A stretch of DNA of 64,000 nt from Caballeronia zhejiangensis (GTDB lineage Bacteria > Pseudomonadota > Gammaproteobacteria > Burkholderiales > Burkholderiaceae). A program made the position numbers and the translations under genes. The stretch lies in contig NZ_JFHD01000003.1 of NCBI RefSeq assembly GCF_000698575.1, positions 186,001-250,000 of the forward strand, in the 5' to 3' direction. Positions 1 to 8,615 of this stretch are shown piece by piece. The notes under the pieces were generated by a model that made no database searches, had not been told where the DNA came from, and worked only from the letters and a program-made list of their open reading frames with translations. Position 1 is the stretch's first letter. Each line of letters starts with the position of its first letter.

Positions 1-730
1 GAATGACCGTATCGATGCGCTGCGGATCGGGCGGCGTCTTGCCGGCGCGTTTAGCAGCAAGCCGGATCGCGCGGCGGCGCTTGAAGAGATGCTCTCCCAC
101 CGCCCACGCGATGAGCTTGATGACGAGCGACAACGCCAGATACAGCGCCGCGACCACGATGTACGTTTCGAGCGAGCGGAACGTATCGGACTGCACAGTG
201 TTCGCGACCGCCGTGAGCTCTTCGGCCGAAATCTGCGAGGCGATCGCGGAGGCCTGCATCATCAGCAGGAACTGGCTCGTCAGCGCGGGATAGACCTTTT
301 CGATCGACGGCTGCAACATCACATGCCAGCCGATGCGCCACTTCGGAAGCCCGAGGCATTCGGCCGCTTCGATTTGTCCGCGTGGCACCGATTCGAGTCC
401 CGCGCGGATGATCTCGGCCGCATATGCGCCGATGTTGATCGTCATCGCGAGCGCGGCGGCCGCGAACGTCGGCATGCGCAAGCCGATGCTCGCAAGACCG
501 AAGTACAGCAGAAAGATCTGCACGAGGAACGGCGTATTGCGCACCGCCTCGATATAGACGATGCACAGGCGCGTGAGGACCGGCAGTTTCGCGCGCTTCG
601 CGAACGCCACCAGCATGCCGAGAATCAGCCCGAAGAACACAGCCACGCAAGTCATCTTGAGCGTGAGCCATGCGCCCAGCATGAACGTCGGCCAGTACGG
701 CAGCAGCGGTGAAAAATCGAGAGAGAACAT
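1..730 (-). CDS. Amino-acid ABC transporter permease (partial, C-terminus outside the window)
   Basis: This inner-membrane permease belongs to the polar amino acid (His/Glu/Gln/Arg) ABC importer family. Translation from the ATG at 730 gives MFSLDFSPLLPYW and stays open to base 1, so about 243 residues are visible and the stop lies outside. Several hydrophobic segments are present. The EAA loop that docks on the ATPase reads EAAECLGLPKWRIG, near residues 125-140, about where the family carries it. The substrate cannot be told from sequence. The gene follows udh on the same strand, about 105 bases away, with a small inverted repeat between them, so it probably has its own control region. Confidence 0.85.
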   Translation of the reverse strand, partial: MFSLDFSPLLPYWPTFMLGAWLTLKMTCVAVFFGLILGMLVAFAKRAKLPVLTRLCIVYIEAVRNTPFLVQIFLLYFGLASIGLRMPTFAAAALAMTINIGAYAAEIIRAGLESVPRGQIEAAECLGLPKWRIGWHVMLQPSIEKVYPALTSQFLLMMQASAIASQISAEELTAVANTVQSDTFRSLETYIVVAALYLALSLVIKLIAWAVGEHLFKRRRAIRLAAKRAGKTPPDPQRIDTVI

Positions 731-789
731 GGCGGCAAGAGTTCCTGTCAGGTGTGTGGGCGCTAACACGCTGTGCGCCCGCTCTGGAT

Positions 790-803
790 GTATGACGACA
801 TAC
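790..803. promoter_or_regulatory. Inverted repeat GTATG-N4-CATAC, candidate operator
   Basis: The sequence shows perfect 5-base arms (GTATG and CATAC) around ACGA in the spacer between udh and the ABC permease start. GntR/FadR-type regulators often bind short palindromes of this size and one is encoded nearby, so it may be an operator for the permease gene. That assignment is inference only. Confidence 0.35.
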
Positions 804-835
804 TACGAGCGCCGTGATACTGCATTTCGCATGCA

Positions 836-1681
836 TTAAACCGGATCGAACGGGCCAGTCGTCGTGAAGGCACCGCCCTGCAGCACCGCCACCGGATCGG
901 TGGGCGCCGGCGGCGGCGTCGCTTCAACCTTTTCGCGGAACTGCTCGGACGAGTCACGCGGAACGAAGCCGAGATGCGCGGCGCAGCGGTTGTCCCACCA
1001 TGTATGCGCGTTCGCCGACATGCCGAAGACGATCGTGTGGCCGACGTCTTTCGTGAAGAGACTGCGGCGCAACAGGTCATGAAAATCGTCGTAGCTCATC
1101 CAGCTCGCCATCATGCGGCGGTCCTTCGGCTCCGGAAACACGGAGCCGATACGAATGCTCACCGTCTCGATGCCGTACCGGTCGAAATACATTTGCGCCA
1201 TGTCCTCGCCGAAGGACTTCGACAAGCCGTAGTAGCCATCGGGGCGCTTGCGCGCAGTGGCGTCGATTCGTTCGTCCTGCCGATAGAAACCCGTGACGTG
1301 ATTCGAGCTTGCGAACACGATGCGCTTCACGCCCTGACGGCGCGCCGCTTCGTAAAGATTGAAAACGCCCTTGATGTTGGCTTCGAGAATCTCTTCGAAC
1401 GGACGCTCGACCGATACCCCGCCGAGATGAATGATCGCGTCGCAGTCCATTGCAAGCGCATCGACGGCGTCGCGGTCGGCGAGATCGCAAGGAGCGATCT
1501 CTTCGTGAGGCGCGGCGTCGCCCTGCAACACGCCAGGCAAGTCGGAGATCCGCACATGCCGCGCGAACTCGGCGACGCGATGCCGGATCGCGCGGCCGAT
1601 TCCGCCGGCGGCGCCCGTCAGCAACAGACGATCGAATTGCGCATCTTCGTCGGCGGACGGCGTGCTGGTTTGTTGTTCCAT
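836..1681 (-). CDS. udh: Uronate dehydrogenase, NAD-dependent (paralogue 1)
   Basis: Predicted to oxidise D-galacturonate or D-glucuronate at C1 to the aldarolactone using NAD+, the first step of the oxidative hexuronate pathway in the cytoplasm. The 281-residue protein has the Rossmann start LLLTGAAGGIGR (19-30), the FASSNH substrate segment (123-128) and the SDR catalytic pair Tyr151/Lys155 in YGLSK. The length fits uronate dehydrogenases (about 265-280). The ATG at 1681 has AGGAG about 10 bases upstream. It is divergent from the FadR-type regulator gene. A second, clearly different paralogue lies at 5115-5945. Other NAD-dependent epimerases are possible, but the close relation to the paralogue beside a lactonase supports this call. 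Confidence 0.82.
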   Translation of the reverse strand: MEQQTSTPSADEDAQFDRLLLTGAAGGIGRAIRHRVAEFARHVRISDLPGVLQGDAAPHEEIAPCDLADRDAVDALAMDCDAIIHLGGVSVERPFEEILEANIKGVFNLYEAARRQGVKRIVFASSNHVTGFYRQDERIDATARKRPDGYYGLSKSFGEDMAQMYFDRYGIETVSIRIGSVFPEPKDRRMMASWMSYDDFHDLLRRSLFTKDVGHTIVFGMSANAHTWWDNRCAAHLGFVPRDSSEQFREKVEATPPPAPTDPVAVLQGGAFTTTGPFDPV

Positions 1682-1745
1682 CGTGTTGTGTCTCCTGAAG
1701 GCTGTCGTCGCTAGGGATTACCCTGCGCGCGTCTTCTTGTACGTT

Positions 1746-1763
1746 GTCATATCACTACATGAC
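1746..1763. promoter_or_regulatory. Inverted repeat GTCAT-N8-ATGAC, candidate FadR-type operator
   Basis: Perfect 5-base arms GTCAT and ATGAC sit in the 114-base divergent spacer between udh paralogue 1 and the FadR-type regulator. The position suits autoregulation plus control of udh. The assignment is inference from location and symmetry. Confidence 0.4.
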
Positions 1764-1795
1764 GCATATCATCATTTGCCGAACGATTTGTCAAT

Positions 1796-2587
1796 GTGTG
1801 TAAAACCCACGCCAACGAGACTACCGTGACGCTATCGCCCGATCTTCATGCCGGCACCGACGCATCCTCGATTGCATCGCCGCAAGCGCGACGCAGTCTG
1901 ACCGCGCAACTCGTCGACGCCTTGCGCGCCCAGATCGATGCACAGGAACTGAAGGGCGGCAGCAGGCTCGCGACGGAAGCGGAAATGGTTCAGCGCTTCG
2001 GCGTGAGCCGCACCGTCGTGCGTGAGGCGCTGTCGCGTCTGCAAGCGGCAGGACTCGTGGAAACGCGGCATGGCATCGGTACGTTCGTGTGTGAAGCGGG
2101 CATGTCGCCTCTTCTGCACCTCGATCCCGCCGATGTCGCCGGTTCGATGGATGCGCTCGCCATCCTCGAATTGCGCATTAGTCTCGAAACCGAAAGCGCG
2201 GGACTTGCCGCAATGCGTTGCGATGCCGCGCGTCTTGCGACGATGCGCTCGACGCTCGGGGACTTTTCAAGGAACGTGGGCGAAGCAAGCGATACCGTAT
2301 CGCCCGATCTGCGCTTTCACATGGAGATCGCGCATGCAACGGGCAATCGCTATTTCGTCGAGATCATGGAGCATCTGGGCACGCGCATGATTCCGCGCAC
2401 GCGCATCACGGCGACGCCGATTCCGCGCGATCAATACGCGGATTACCTGATGCGCGTGAATCGCGAGCATGAACAGATCGCGGACGCCATTGAACGCGGC
2501 GATGCCGATTCGGCGCGCACCGCGATGCGTCTGCATCTGATCAACAGCCGGGAGAGATTGCGACGCGCGCAGTCGTCGCTTGAATGA
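1796..2587 (+). CDS. FadR/GntR-family transcriptional regulator
   Basis: DNA-binding regulator with an N-terminal winged helix-turn-helix and a C-terminal all-helical FCD ligand domain. Residues about 40-95 carry the GntR signature (LATEAEMVQRFGVSRTVVREAL, then GLVETRHGIGTFV). The FCD domain holds the usual metal-site residues in HMEIAHATGN and the late HLINSRERL. The GTG at 1796 has no clear ribosome site; the in-frame GTG at 1826 gives a shorter protein and is possible. It is divergent from udh and followed by a convergent sugar-acid transporter, so regulation of hexuronate or aldarate use is likely. FadR-type regulators of this kind control uronate genes in related bacteria. Confidence 0.85.
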   Translation: MCKTHANETTVTLSPDLHAGTDASSIASPQARRSLTAQLVDALRAQIDAQELKGGSRLATEAEMVQRFGVSRTVVREALSRLQAAGLVETRHGIGTFVCEAGMSPLLHLDPADVAGSMDALAILELRISLETESAGLAAMRCDAARLATMRSTLGDFSRNVGEASDTVSPDLRFHMEIAHATGNRYFVEIMEHLGTRMIPRTRITATPIPRDQYADYLMRVNREHEQIADAIERGDADSARTAMRLHLINSRERLRRAQSSLE

Positions 2588-2630
2588 ATACGCGAGTACC
2601 GCGCGTTGGCGCGGTCCTCGCGATGCAACA

Positions 2631-3977
2631 TCAACGCGCCATGTTCGGCTCGCCATCCTCGACGTCATGCGCGCCGGAAATCGTCTCCAGTGCCTGATCG
2701 TGATGCAGCAGCAGGACCGCCGCCACGCCGACCATGCCCGCCCCTGCCAGGCACAGCAGGCCCGCGCCGAAGCCGCCCGTGCTGTCCTTGATCCAGCCCA
2801 TCGCATAGGGACCGAAGAAGCCCGCGAGATTGCCGAGCGAGTTGATCGCCGCGATGCCGCCCGCCGCCGCCGCACCCGAAAGGAACGAGGCCGGCAGCGT
2901 CCAGATCACCGGCAGGCAACCGAAGATGCCGAAGCCCGCGATCGACAGCGCGATCATCTTCATCACCGGATCGTCGAGGCCCGCCGATGCCGCGATGCCG
3001 CCCGCCGCGACCATCAACGCAATCGCGACATGCCAGCGCCGTTCGAGCTTGCGATCCGAATGACGGCCCCACAGCACCATGCTGATCACGCCCACGGCAT
3101 AGGGCAATGACGTGACGAAGCCGGTCTGCAAGTTGGAAAGACCGAACGATTTGACGATCTGCGGCAGGAAGAAGCTCAGCCCATAGTTCGTGGCATTCGC
3201 GCCGAAGTAGATCAGGGCAATGGCGAGCACGCGCGGATTGAAGATGGCTTCCTTCACGCTGAACGCATGCACGGATTCGCGATGCGCGCGCTCTTGCGCC
3301 TGACGATCGACGAGCCAGTCACGCTCTTCTTTTGCAAGCCAGTGTGCGTCGGAAGGCTTGTCGGTCAGATAGAAGTACACGACGAACGCGAGCAGCAACG
3401 CGGGAATCGCTTCGATCAGATACAGCCACTGCCAGCCCGCCATGCCGTTGATGCCGTCCATCTGCAAGAGCGCGCCGGAGATCGGTCCGCCGATCACGGT
3501 GGACAGTGGAATCGCCGCCATGAAATAGCCGACGACGCGGCCGCGATACTTCGCCGGGAACCACAAGGTCAGCAGAAAGATGATGCCGGGAAAGAAGCCC
3601 GCTTCCGCGACGCCGAGCAGGATGCGCAAGCCATAGAACACGTATGCGTTGGAGAGGCCTGTCGCCTGCGCGATATGCGGAATGTAGGCCATCGCGGCTG
3701 CGAGGATGCCCCACGTGAACATGATGCGTGCGATCCAGCGGCGCGCGCCGAATCGTTCGAGCAGCAGGTTCGAAGGAACCTCGAAAAAGAAATAGGCGAT
3801 GAAGAAAATGCCGGCGCCGAAACCGAACATGCTCGCAGTGAAACCGAGCGCCTTGTTCATCTGCAATGCGGCAAAGCCGACGTTGACGCGGTCCAGATAT
3901 GCGATGAAGTAACACAAGATCAGGAACGGCACGAGGCGAACCATCACGCGCTTCATGGTGCGAGCTTCAAGGTCCAT
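2631..3977 (-). CDS. MFS transporter, anion:cation symporter (ACS) type
   Basis: Inner-membrane symporter of the ACS group of the major facilitator superfamily, which moves organic anions such as glucarate, galactarate, tartrate and phthalate. About 448 residues with twelve hydrophobic segments. The N-terminal stretch (RLVPFLILCYFIAYLDRVNVG) is typical of the group, as is the loop R-F-G-A-R-R-W after helix 2. The ATG at 3977 is preceded by GGAGGAGAC, a strong ribosome site; a TTG three bases upstream is less likely. Its place between the FadR gene and the lactonase/udh pair suggests a sugar acid or uronate substrate. The exact substrate is not readable from sequence. Confidence 0.85.
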   Translation of the reverse strand: MDLEARTMKRVMVRLVPFLILCYFIAYLDRVNVGFAALQMNKALGFTASMFGFGAGIFFIAYFFFEVPSNLLLERFGARRWIARIMFTWGILAAAMAYIPHIAQATGLSNAYVFYGLRILLGVAEAGFFPGIIFLLTLWFPAKYRGRVVGYFMAAIPLSTVIGGPISGALLQMDGINGMAGWQWLYLIEAIPALLLAFVVYFYLTDKPSDAHWLAKEERDWLVDRQAQERAHRESVHAFSVKEAIFNPRVLAIALIYFGANATNYGLSFFLPQIVKSFGLSNLQTGFVTSLPYAVGVISMVLWGRHSDRKLERRWHVAIALMVAAGGIAASAGLDDPVMKMIALSIAGFGIFGCLPVIWTLPASFLSGAAAAGGIAAINSLGNLAGFFGPYAMGWIKDSTGGFGAGLLCLAGAGMVGVAAVLLLHHDQALETISGAHDVEDGEPNMAR

Positions 3978-4176
3978 CAATGTCTCCTCCGGATTAGAGA
4001 ATCTGTTGATCGCGGGTGCTTGAGATACCTGCGGAGACTACTCTTTCAGAAGGACTTGCAGCATTGGTGTTTGTGCTTGGTATCGGTTCCGAAGGGGGAC
4101 GTGTCCATCATTTCGATGCGCGCCAATAAAATGCGCTCGAATCGTTTGCGTCCCAAATCATGCGAAAAAAATGCGG

Positions 4177-4198
4177 ACGGGGCGAATGATCGCCCCGT
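4177..4198. terminator. GC-rich hairpin after the lactonase gene
   Basis: Perfect 8-base arms ACGGGGCG and CGCCCCGT enclose AATGAT. On the plus strand TTTT overlaps the arm end; on the minus strand a run of seven T follows about five bases later. It lies just past the stop of the lactonase gene (minus strand), so it probably ends that transcript. Confidence 0.6.
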
Positions 4199-4209
4199 TT
4201 TCGTGAAGT

Positions 4210-5118
4210 TTATGCTACCGGTAACAGCGCGGCGTACTCCGGCTCCGGTAATCCTTGCACGCCGGGGTTCAATGCGAACACGTGACCGTCGTCGTCAGTG
4301 GCATTCATTGCCGGACGAATAGTCGTGACATAGAGCGTTTTCAGATCGCTGCCGCCGAACGCGCACATCGACGGCTTGCTCGCAGGCAGCACGATCTCGC
4401 GATCGAGTTCGCCGCGCGGTGTGAAACGCAGCAGGCGGCCGGCGTCGTTCGCACACGTCCAGTAGCAGCCGTCCGCATCGACCGCGGCGCCATCGGGACG
4501 GCCCGCGTAGTGATGCAGATCGGCAAATGCGCGCTGCGCGTGCGGCCTGCCGGTGTCGGGGTCGAAGTCGAATGCCCAGATCATGCGCCGTTGCGGATGC
4601 GAGTCCGACAAATACATCGTTCTGCCATCCGGCGACCATGCGAGGCCGTTCTGCGTGATCAGACCATCGACGACCGATTCCGACAAAGCGCCCTGCTCAT
4701 CGAAGCGATACAGCGCGCCGACGGCACTCGCGAGCGACATGTCCATCACCATCGTTCCGGCCCAGAAGCGCCCTTGCCTGTCGCAGCGGCCATCGTTGAA
4801 GCGCATGCCCGTCGCGGGAAACGAAGGCGCTGCGAGCTTCACGGCGTGCGCCTGGTTCTCGTCGGCGAGCGTCACGCCGAACATGCCGCTTTCCATGCCC
4901 GCGACGACGCGCCCAGCCTTGTCGAACGCAAAGCATGCGACCTGTTCGTCGAACGCCCATTCCGTACGTCTCGCGCTTTCGATCTCGAGCCTGACGATCC
5001 GTCGCGCGGGAATATCGACCCAATACAGCGCGCCCTCTTGCGCGCGCCATAGCGGACATTCGCCGACGGTCGCGCGCCCGGCCGCGTCGATGCGTTCCGC
5101 GCGCACGGCGGCGCTCAT
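4210..5118 (-). CDS. SMP-30/gluconolactonase-family lactonase
   Basis: Six-bladed beta-propeller lactone hydrolase of the SMP-30/regucalcin family, 302 residues. The family's divalent-metal ligands are visible: Glu in VGECPLW (about 19), Asn in GMRFNDGRCD, the block RQGRFWAGTM and Asp in YLSDSHPQ. The start ATG overlaps the stop of udh paralogue 2 as ATGA, so translation is probably coupled. The dehydrogenase makes an aldarolactone and this enzyme would open it to galactarate or glucarate, which fits the overlap well. It may equally act on gluconolactone-type substrates; the pairing is the main argument. Confidence 0.85.
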   Translation of the reverse strand: MSAAVRAERIDAAGRATVGECPLWRAQEGALYWVDIPARRIVRLEIESARRTEWAFDEQVACFAFDKAGRVVAGMESGMFGVTLADENQAHAVKLAAPSFPATGMRFNDGRCDRQGRFWAGTMVMDMSLASAVGALYRFDEQGALSESVVDGLITQNGLAWSPDGRTMYLSDSHPQRRMIWAFDFDPDTGRPHAQRAFADLHHYAGRPDGAAVDADGCYWTCANDAGRLLRFTPRGELDREIVLPASKPSMCAFGGSDLKTLYVTTIRPAMNATDDDGHVFALNPGVQGLPEPEYAALLPVA

Positions 5119-5945
5119 CGCTTGCGCTCCATCGGCTCGCCCAATACGAACGGGCCGCCCTGGAAGCGCTGCGCCGGATCATCGCGATCGGCGCTCGGTC
5201 CGGTCACCGGAAACAGCCCGTCGAACTGGGCCGAGCTGTCTTGCGGATTGAAGCCGAGGAAGCCCGCCTTCGAGTTGTCCCACCACTTCACCGGATTGTC
5301 AGAAGCGCCGTACACCACCGCATGACCGACGCGATTCGTGAACAGCGAGCAGCGCACGAGCTCGATGAAATCGCGGTAGCTCAGATACGTGACGAGCATG
5401 CGCGGATTCTTCGGCTCCTCGAACGACGAACCGATGCGCAGGTTCACCGTCTCGATGCCGAAGCGATCGAAGTAATAGCGCGACAGCGATTCGCCGAAGC
5501 ACTTGGTCACGCCATAAAGACTGTCCGGGCGATGGGGCGAATCGGCGTCGAGCACTTCGGTGACTGGATGAAAGCCGATTGCATGGTTCGAGCTCGCGAA
5601 CACGATGCGCTTCACCCCATGACGGCGCGCCGCTTCATAGATGTTGTACGTACCGCGGATATTCGCTTCGATCAGATCGTCGAACGGCGCGTCGATCGAG
5701 ATGCCGCCGAGATGCACGATCGCGTCGACGCCCTCGACGAGCTGCATCACCTTGTCGCGATCCGCGAGATCGACGGCGCTGATCTCTTCATGGCTCGCTG
5801 CATCGTCGAGCGGCGCGATGTCGGAGAGCCTCACGACGTCGGCCCATTGAGCGAGCGCGCCGCGCAACTGACGACCCAGATTGCCGGCCGCGCCGGTCAG
5901 AAGCAGACGCTTGAACGGCTTGGCCGCTGCGTTTGGCTGATTCAT
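5115..5945 (-). CDS. udh: Uronate dehydrogenase, NAD-dependent (paralogue 2)
   Basis: Second uronate dehydrogenase, 276 residues from the ATG at 5945 (AGGAG five bases upstream). The Rossmann motif LLLTGAAGNLGR (14-25), FASSNHAIGF (117-126) and Tyr144/Lys148 in YGVTK match paralogue 1. The C-terminal WWDNS and LGFNPQDSS blocks are also shared. It is the first gene of an overlapping pair with the SMP-30 lactonase. A perfect GAAAACGTTTTC palindrome sits 47 bases before the start, and a LacI regulator is divergent, so this copy is probably under LacI control whereas paralogue 1 faces a FadR-type regulator. Confidence 0.88.
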   Translation of the reverse strand: MNQPNAAAKPFKRLLLTGAAGNLGRQLRGALAQWADVVRLSDIAPLDDAASHEEISAVDLADRDKVMQLVEGVDAIVHLGGISIDAPFDDLIEANIRGTYNIYEAARRHGVKRIVFASSNHAIGFHPVTEVLDADSPHRPDSLYGVTKCFGESLSRYYFDRFGIETVNLRIGSSFEEPKNPRMLVTYLSYRDFIELVRCSLFTNRVGHAVVYGASDNPVKWWDNSKAGFLGFNPQDSSAQFDGLFPVTGPSADRDDPAQRFQGGPFVLGEPMERKR

Positions 5946-5991
5946 CGAGACTCCTGTCAATACGTACTGATGCGTTGAAAGCAATAAGGAA

Positions 5992-6003
5992 GAAAACGTT
6001 TTC
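5992..6003. promoter_or_regulatory. LacI-family operator palindrome GAAAACGTTTTC
   Basis: A perfect 12-base palindrome with the central CG typical of LacI/GalR operators lies between udh paralogue 2 and the divergent lacI gene. Related copies occur at 6126-6136 and 8616-8627. Operator identity is inferred from family knowledge plus recurrence. Confidence 0.75.
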
Positions 6004-6125
6004 GGGACTATATCGATCAGTGCGACGCGCCGTCAATCGTCGTCTGGCATGCAAAACGCCGCATGCAAAACGCAAGTTTCGATGTCATCGTTTCCCGAAT
6101 TTCTGCGACAATCCGTTAACAGTGC

Positions 6126-6136
6126 GAAAACGTTAC
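6126..6136. promoter_or_regulatory. LacI-family operator variant GAAAACGTTAC
   Basis: A degenerate copy of the GAAAACGTTTTC palindrome, 7 bases before the lacI start. Bound regulator here would block its own translation start region or promoter, so it fits autoregulation. The right half carries one changed base, so it is probably a weaker site. Confidence 0.55.
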
Positions 6137-6143
6137 CCTCCGA

Positions 6144-7133
6144 ATGAAAAAAATTTCCCCGACCATTCGCGACGTCGCCGCTGCGGCGGGCGTCTCCGTC
6201 GCGACCGTCTCGAAGTACATCAATGGCGCGCAGCGCTTCTCCGCGCCGGTCGAGGCCAAGCTCAAGGAAGCCATCGATTCGCTCGGCTACCGCTCGAACC
6301 CGCTTGCGCGCTCGATGATTACCGGCAAGACGCGCACCATCGGTCTCACGATCCTCGACATCAGCAATCCGCACTTCACGCATGTCGTGAAAGGCGCGAA
6401 CCGCATTGCGCTGCGGCACGACTACACGCTGCTGCTCGTCGATATCGACGAGAATCAGGCGCGCGAGCGGCCGCTCATCGAAGCGCTCGCGCAACGCGTG
6501 GACGGCCTGCTCGTCAGCTCGCGCCTGGCAGACGAAAACGCGCAGTGGATGCTCGATCTCGACAAGCCCGTCGTGCTGCTGCGTAACGCCGAGCTGCCGA
6601 TTCCGAGCGTCGGCATCAACAGCCGCCTCGCTACTTACATGCTCGCGCGTCATCTGCTCGATCTCGGGCATCGCCGCATCGCGTATCTCGGCTTCGAGCA
6701 CGCGCGCATCAACGATGAACGCATTCGCGGCGCGCGCGAGTGTCTCGCCGAAGCGGGCCTCGAACTCGATATCTACGAAGCCCATGCGCCAACGTCGCTT
6801 GCCGGCGAACAGGCTTGCTCGCGCGTGATGCTCGGTCCGAAGCGCCCGCAAGCGGTGATCTGCTACAACGACCTGATCGCGCTCGGCTTCATGAAGGAAG
6901 CCGCTTCGCTCGGCATTCGCGTGCCGCAGGACGTCTCGGTGACCGGCATCGACAACGTGCCCTACGGCGCATACGCCGCGCCGGGACTCACGACCGTCGA
7001 CATTCAGAGCGAGAAGATGGGCGAACTCGCGATGCAGAAGCTCATCGACGCCCTCGCCGGTCATCCCGATCCGGGCAACTCCATGTTCGAGCCGCGGCTC
7101 ATCGTGCGTGAATCGACTGCTGCCGCTGCATGA
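6144..7133 (+). CDS. LacI-family transcriptional regulator of the hexuronate genes
   Basis: Repressor-type regulator of 329 residues. The N-terminal LacI helix-turn-helix is at residues 6-50 (TIRDVAAAAGVSVATVSKYIN, then the hinge segment LGYRSNPLARSM). The periplasmic-binding-protein-like sensor follows, beginning RTIGLTILDISNPHFT. Length is standard. It is divergent from the udh2/lactonase pair and convergent with the exuT-like gene, and all three promoters carry an AAAACGTT(TT)-type palindrome, so it is the likely regulator of all three. The effector is probably a uronate or a pathway intermediate (inference). Confidence 0.88.
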   Translation: MKKISPTIRDVAAAAGVSVATVSKYINGAQRFSAPVEAKLKEAIDSLGYRSNPLARSMITGKTRTIGLTILDISNPHFTHVVKGANRIALRHDYTLLLVDIDENQARERPLIEALAQRVDGLLVSSRLADENAQWMLDLDKPVVLLRNAELPIPSVGINSRLATYMLARHLLDLGHRRIAYLGFEHARINDERIRGARECLAEAGLELDIYEAHAPTSLAGEQACSRVMLGPKRPQAVICYNDLIALGFMKEAASLGIRVPQDVSVTGIDNVPYGAYAAPGLTTVDIQSEKMGELAMQKLIDALAGHPDPGNSMFEPRLIVRESTAAAA

Positions 7134-7137
7134 CGTA

Positions 7138-7178
7138 CGCCGCGCTGCCTGCAAGTTGCGAGTGCGGGCGGCGCGGCG
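7138..7178. terminator. Long GC-rich stem-loop between convergent lacI and exuT-like genes
   Basis: Arms at 7138-7152 and 7164-7178 pair over 15 bases with two mismatches, around an 11-base loop. It sits between two convergent stops. There is no T run on either side, so it may be a weak or Rho-assisted terminator. Confidence 0.45.
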
Positions 7179-7208
7179 CATGTCTTGACTAATAATCGCT
7201 AATACGAA

Positions 7209-8498
7209 TTACGCTGCGAGCTTCGCCGGCGTCATCTTCGGCGTGAGCAAGTGCATGATCCCGAAGGCGATGAGATACGCCGATGCGCCGATCGCGAACA
7301 GCACCCAGTAGTGACCCGTGCGTTGCAGCACCTGGCCGATCACTTCCGAGAACAGCACGCCGCCGATCGAACCGGCCATGCCGCCGATGCCGACCACCGC
7401 GCCCACCGCACGTCGCGGGAACAAGTCCGATGCCGTCGTGAAGAGGTTCGCCGACCAGCCCTGATGCGCCGCTGCGGCGAGACCGACGATGGCCACCGCG
7501 ACCCACAGGTTTTCTGCCTGCGAAACGAACGCGATCGGCAACACGGCGCATGCGCAGATCAGCATTGCCGTCTTGCGCGCCGCATTCACGGTCCAGCGCG
7601 CGCGCAGCAGCGCGGAAGAAATCCAGCCGCCGCCGATGCTGCCGATGGTCGTAATCGCGTAGATCACGACGAGCGGCAAGCCGATGTGCTGCATGTCCAT
7701 GCCGCGCGATTCGTTGAGCCACTTCGGCAGCCAGAACAGATAGAACCACCACACCGGGTCCGTCAGGAACTTGCCGACGATGAATGCCCACGTCTCACGC
7801 TTCCTGATGAGTTCCTTGAACCCCGGCGCGCGCGCCTTGGCGTTGGCCGCGTCGGCGGCGTTGGTGTCATCGCCTTCGTCGGCGATTTCGTCGTCGTGCG
7901 CGCGGCCGTCCGGCTGGCGGTACATCACGAACCACACGACGAGCCACACGAGGCCGATCGCGCCGACCATCACGAACGCAGCGCGCCACCCGAAGGCCAC
8001 CGCGAGCGCGGGAATAAGTGCCGGTGCGAAGACCGCGCCGATGTTCGCGCCGGAATTAAAAATACCAGTCGCGAGGGCGCGCTCACGGCGCGGGAACCAT
8101 TCGGCGGTCGTCTTGATGGCCGCGGGGAAGTTGCCGCCCTCGCCGATGCCCAGCAGCGCGCGGACCATGGCGAAGCCCATCACGGAGCCGACGGCCGCGT
8201 GCAGCATCGCGGCGATGCTCCAGACGAACATCGCGAGCGCATAAGAGATGCGCGTGCCGAGCCAGTCGACGATACGCCCGAAACACAGCAGGCCGATCGC
8301 ATAAAAAGCCGAGAACGCGATCACGATGCGGCCGTACTGCACCTGCGTCCAGCCGATGTCGTGCTGCAGCATGGGGGCGAGCAGACCGAGGATCTGCCGG
8401 TCCATGTAGTTGATGACCGTGGCGAAAAACAGCAGCGCGCACACGGTCCAGCGATAGCGGCTGGCGGTACGCACGACGCCGGCAACGACAGTGTTCAT
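7209..8498 (-). CDS. exuT: MFS hexuronate transporter, ExuT-like
   Basis: Inner-membrane proton symporter of 429 residues, ACS group of the MFS. The opening segment (YRWTVCALLFFATVINYMDRQ) and the block RALLGIGEGGNFPAAIKTTAEWF are characteristic of ExuT and related hexuronate transporters. A hydrophilic middle loop rich in Asp/Glu lies around residue 200. The ATG at 8498 has GGAGAC upstream. An AAAACGTTTT site lies about 120 bases before the start, linking it to the LacI regulator. Together with two uronate dehydrogenases and a lactonase this gives uptake plus the first catabolic steps for hexuronates. Aldohexonate transport is the main alternative. Confidence 0.82.
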   Translation of the reverse strand: MNTVVAGVVRTASRYRWTVCALLFFATVINYMDRQILGLLAPMLQHDIGWTQVQYGRIVIAFSAFYAIGLLCFGRIVDWLGTRISYALAMFVWSIAAMLHAAVGSVMGFAMVRALLGIGEGGNFPAAIKTTAEWFPRRERALATGIFNSGANIGAVFAPALIPALAVAFGWRAAFVMVGAIGLVWLVVWFVMYRQPDGRAHDDEIADEGDDTNAADAANAKARAPGFKELIRKRETWAFIVGKFLTDPVWWFYLFWLPKWLNESRGMDMQHIGLPLVVIYAITTIGSIGGGWISSALLRARWTVNAARKTAMLICACAVLPIAFVSQAENLWVAVAIVGLAAAAHQGWSANLFTTASDLFPRRAVGAVVGIGGMAGSIGGVLFSEVIGQVLQRTGHYWVLFAIGASAYLIAFGIMHLLTPKMTPAKLAA

Positions 8499-8615
8499 GT
8501 AAGTCTCCGGACGCGGCGGCGCTCGTCGTGCCGCGTTTCTTGTTGCGTGAACGGCGACGAGCGCCGTGGGCGATGGCTTTGCGCCGGTTAAAAGCGCAAG
8601 CTCGCCGAGGTTTTG

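Noticed and set aside
51..836. A 261-codon minus-strand frame over the ABC permease
   Set aside because: Another frame on the same strand gives a clear permease with EAA loop; this one is Arg/His-rich noise.
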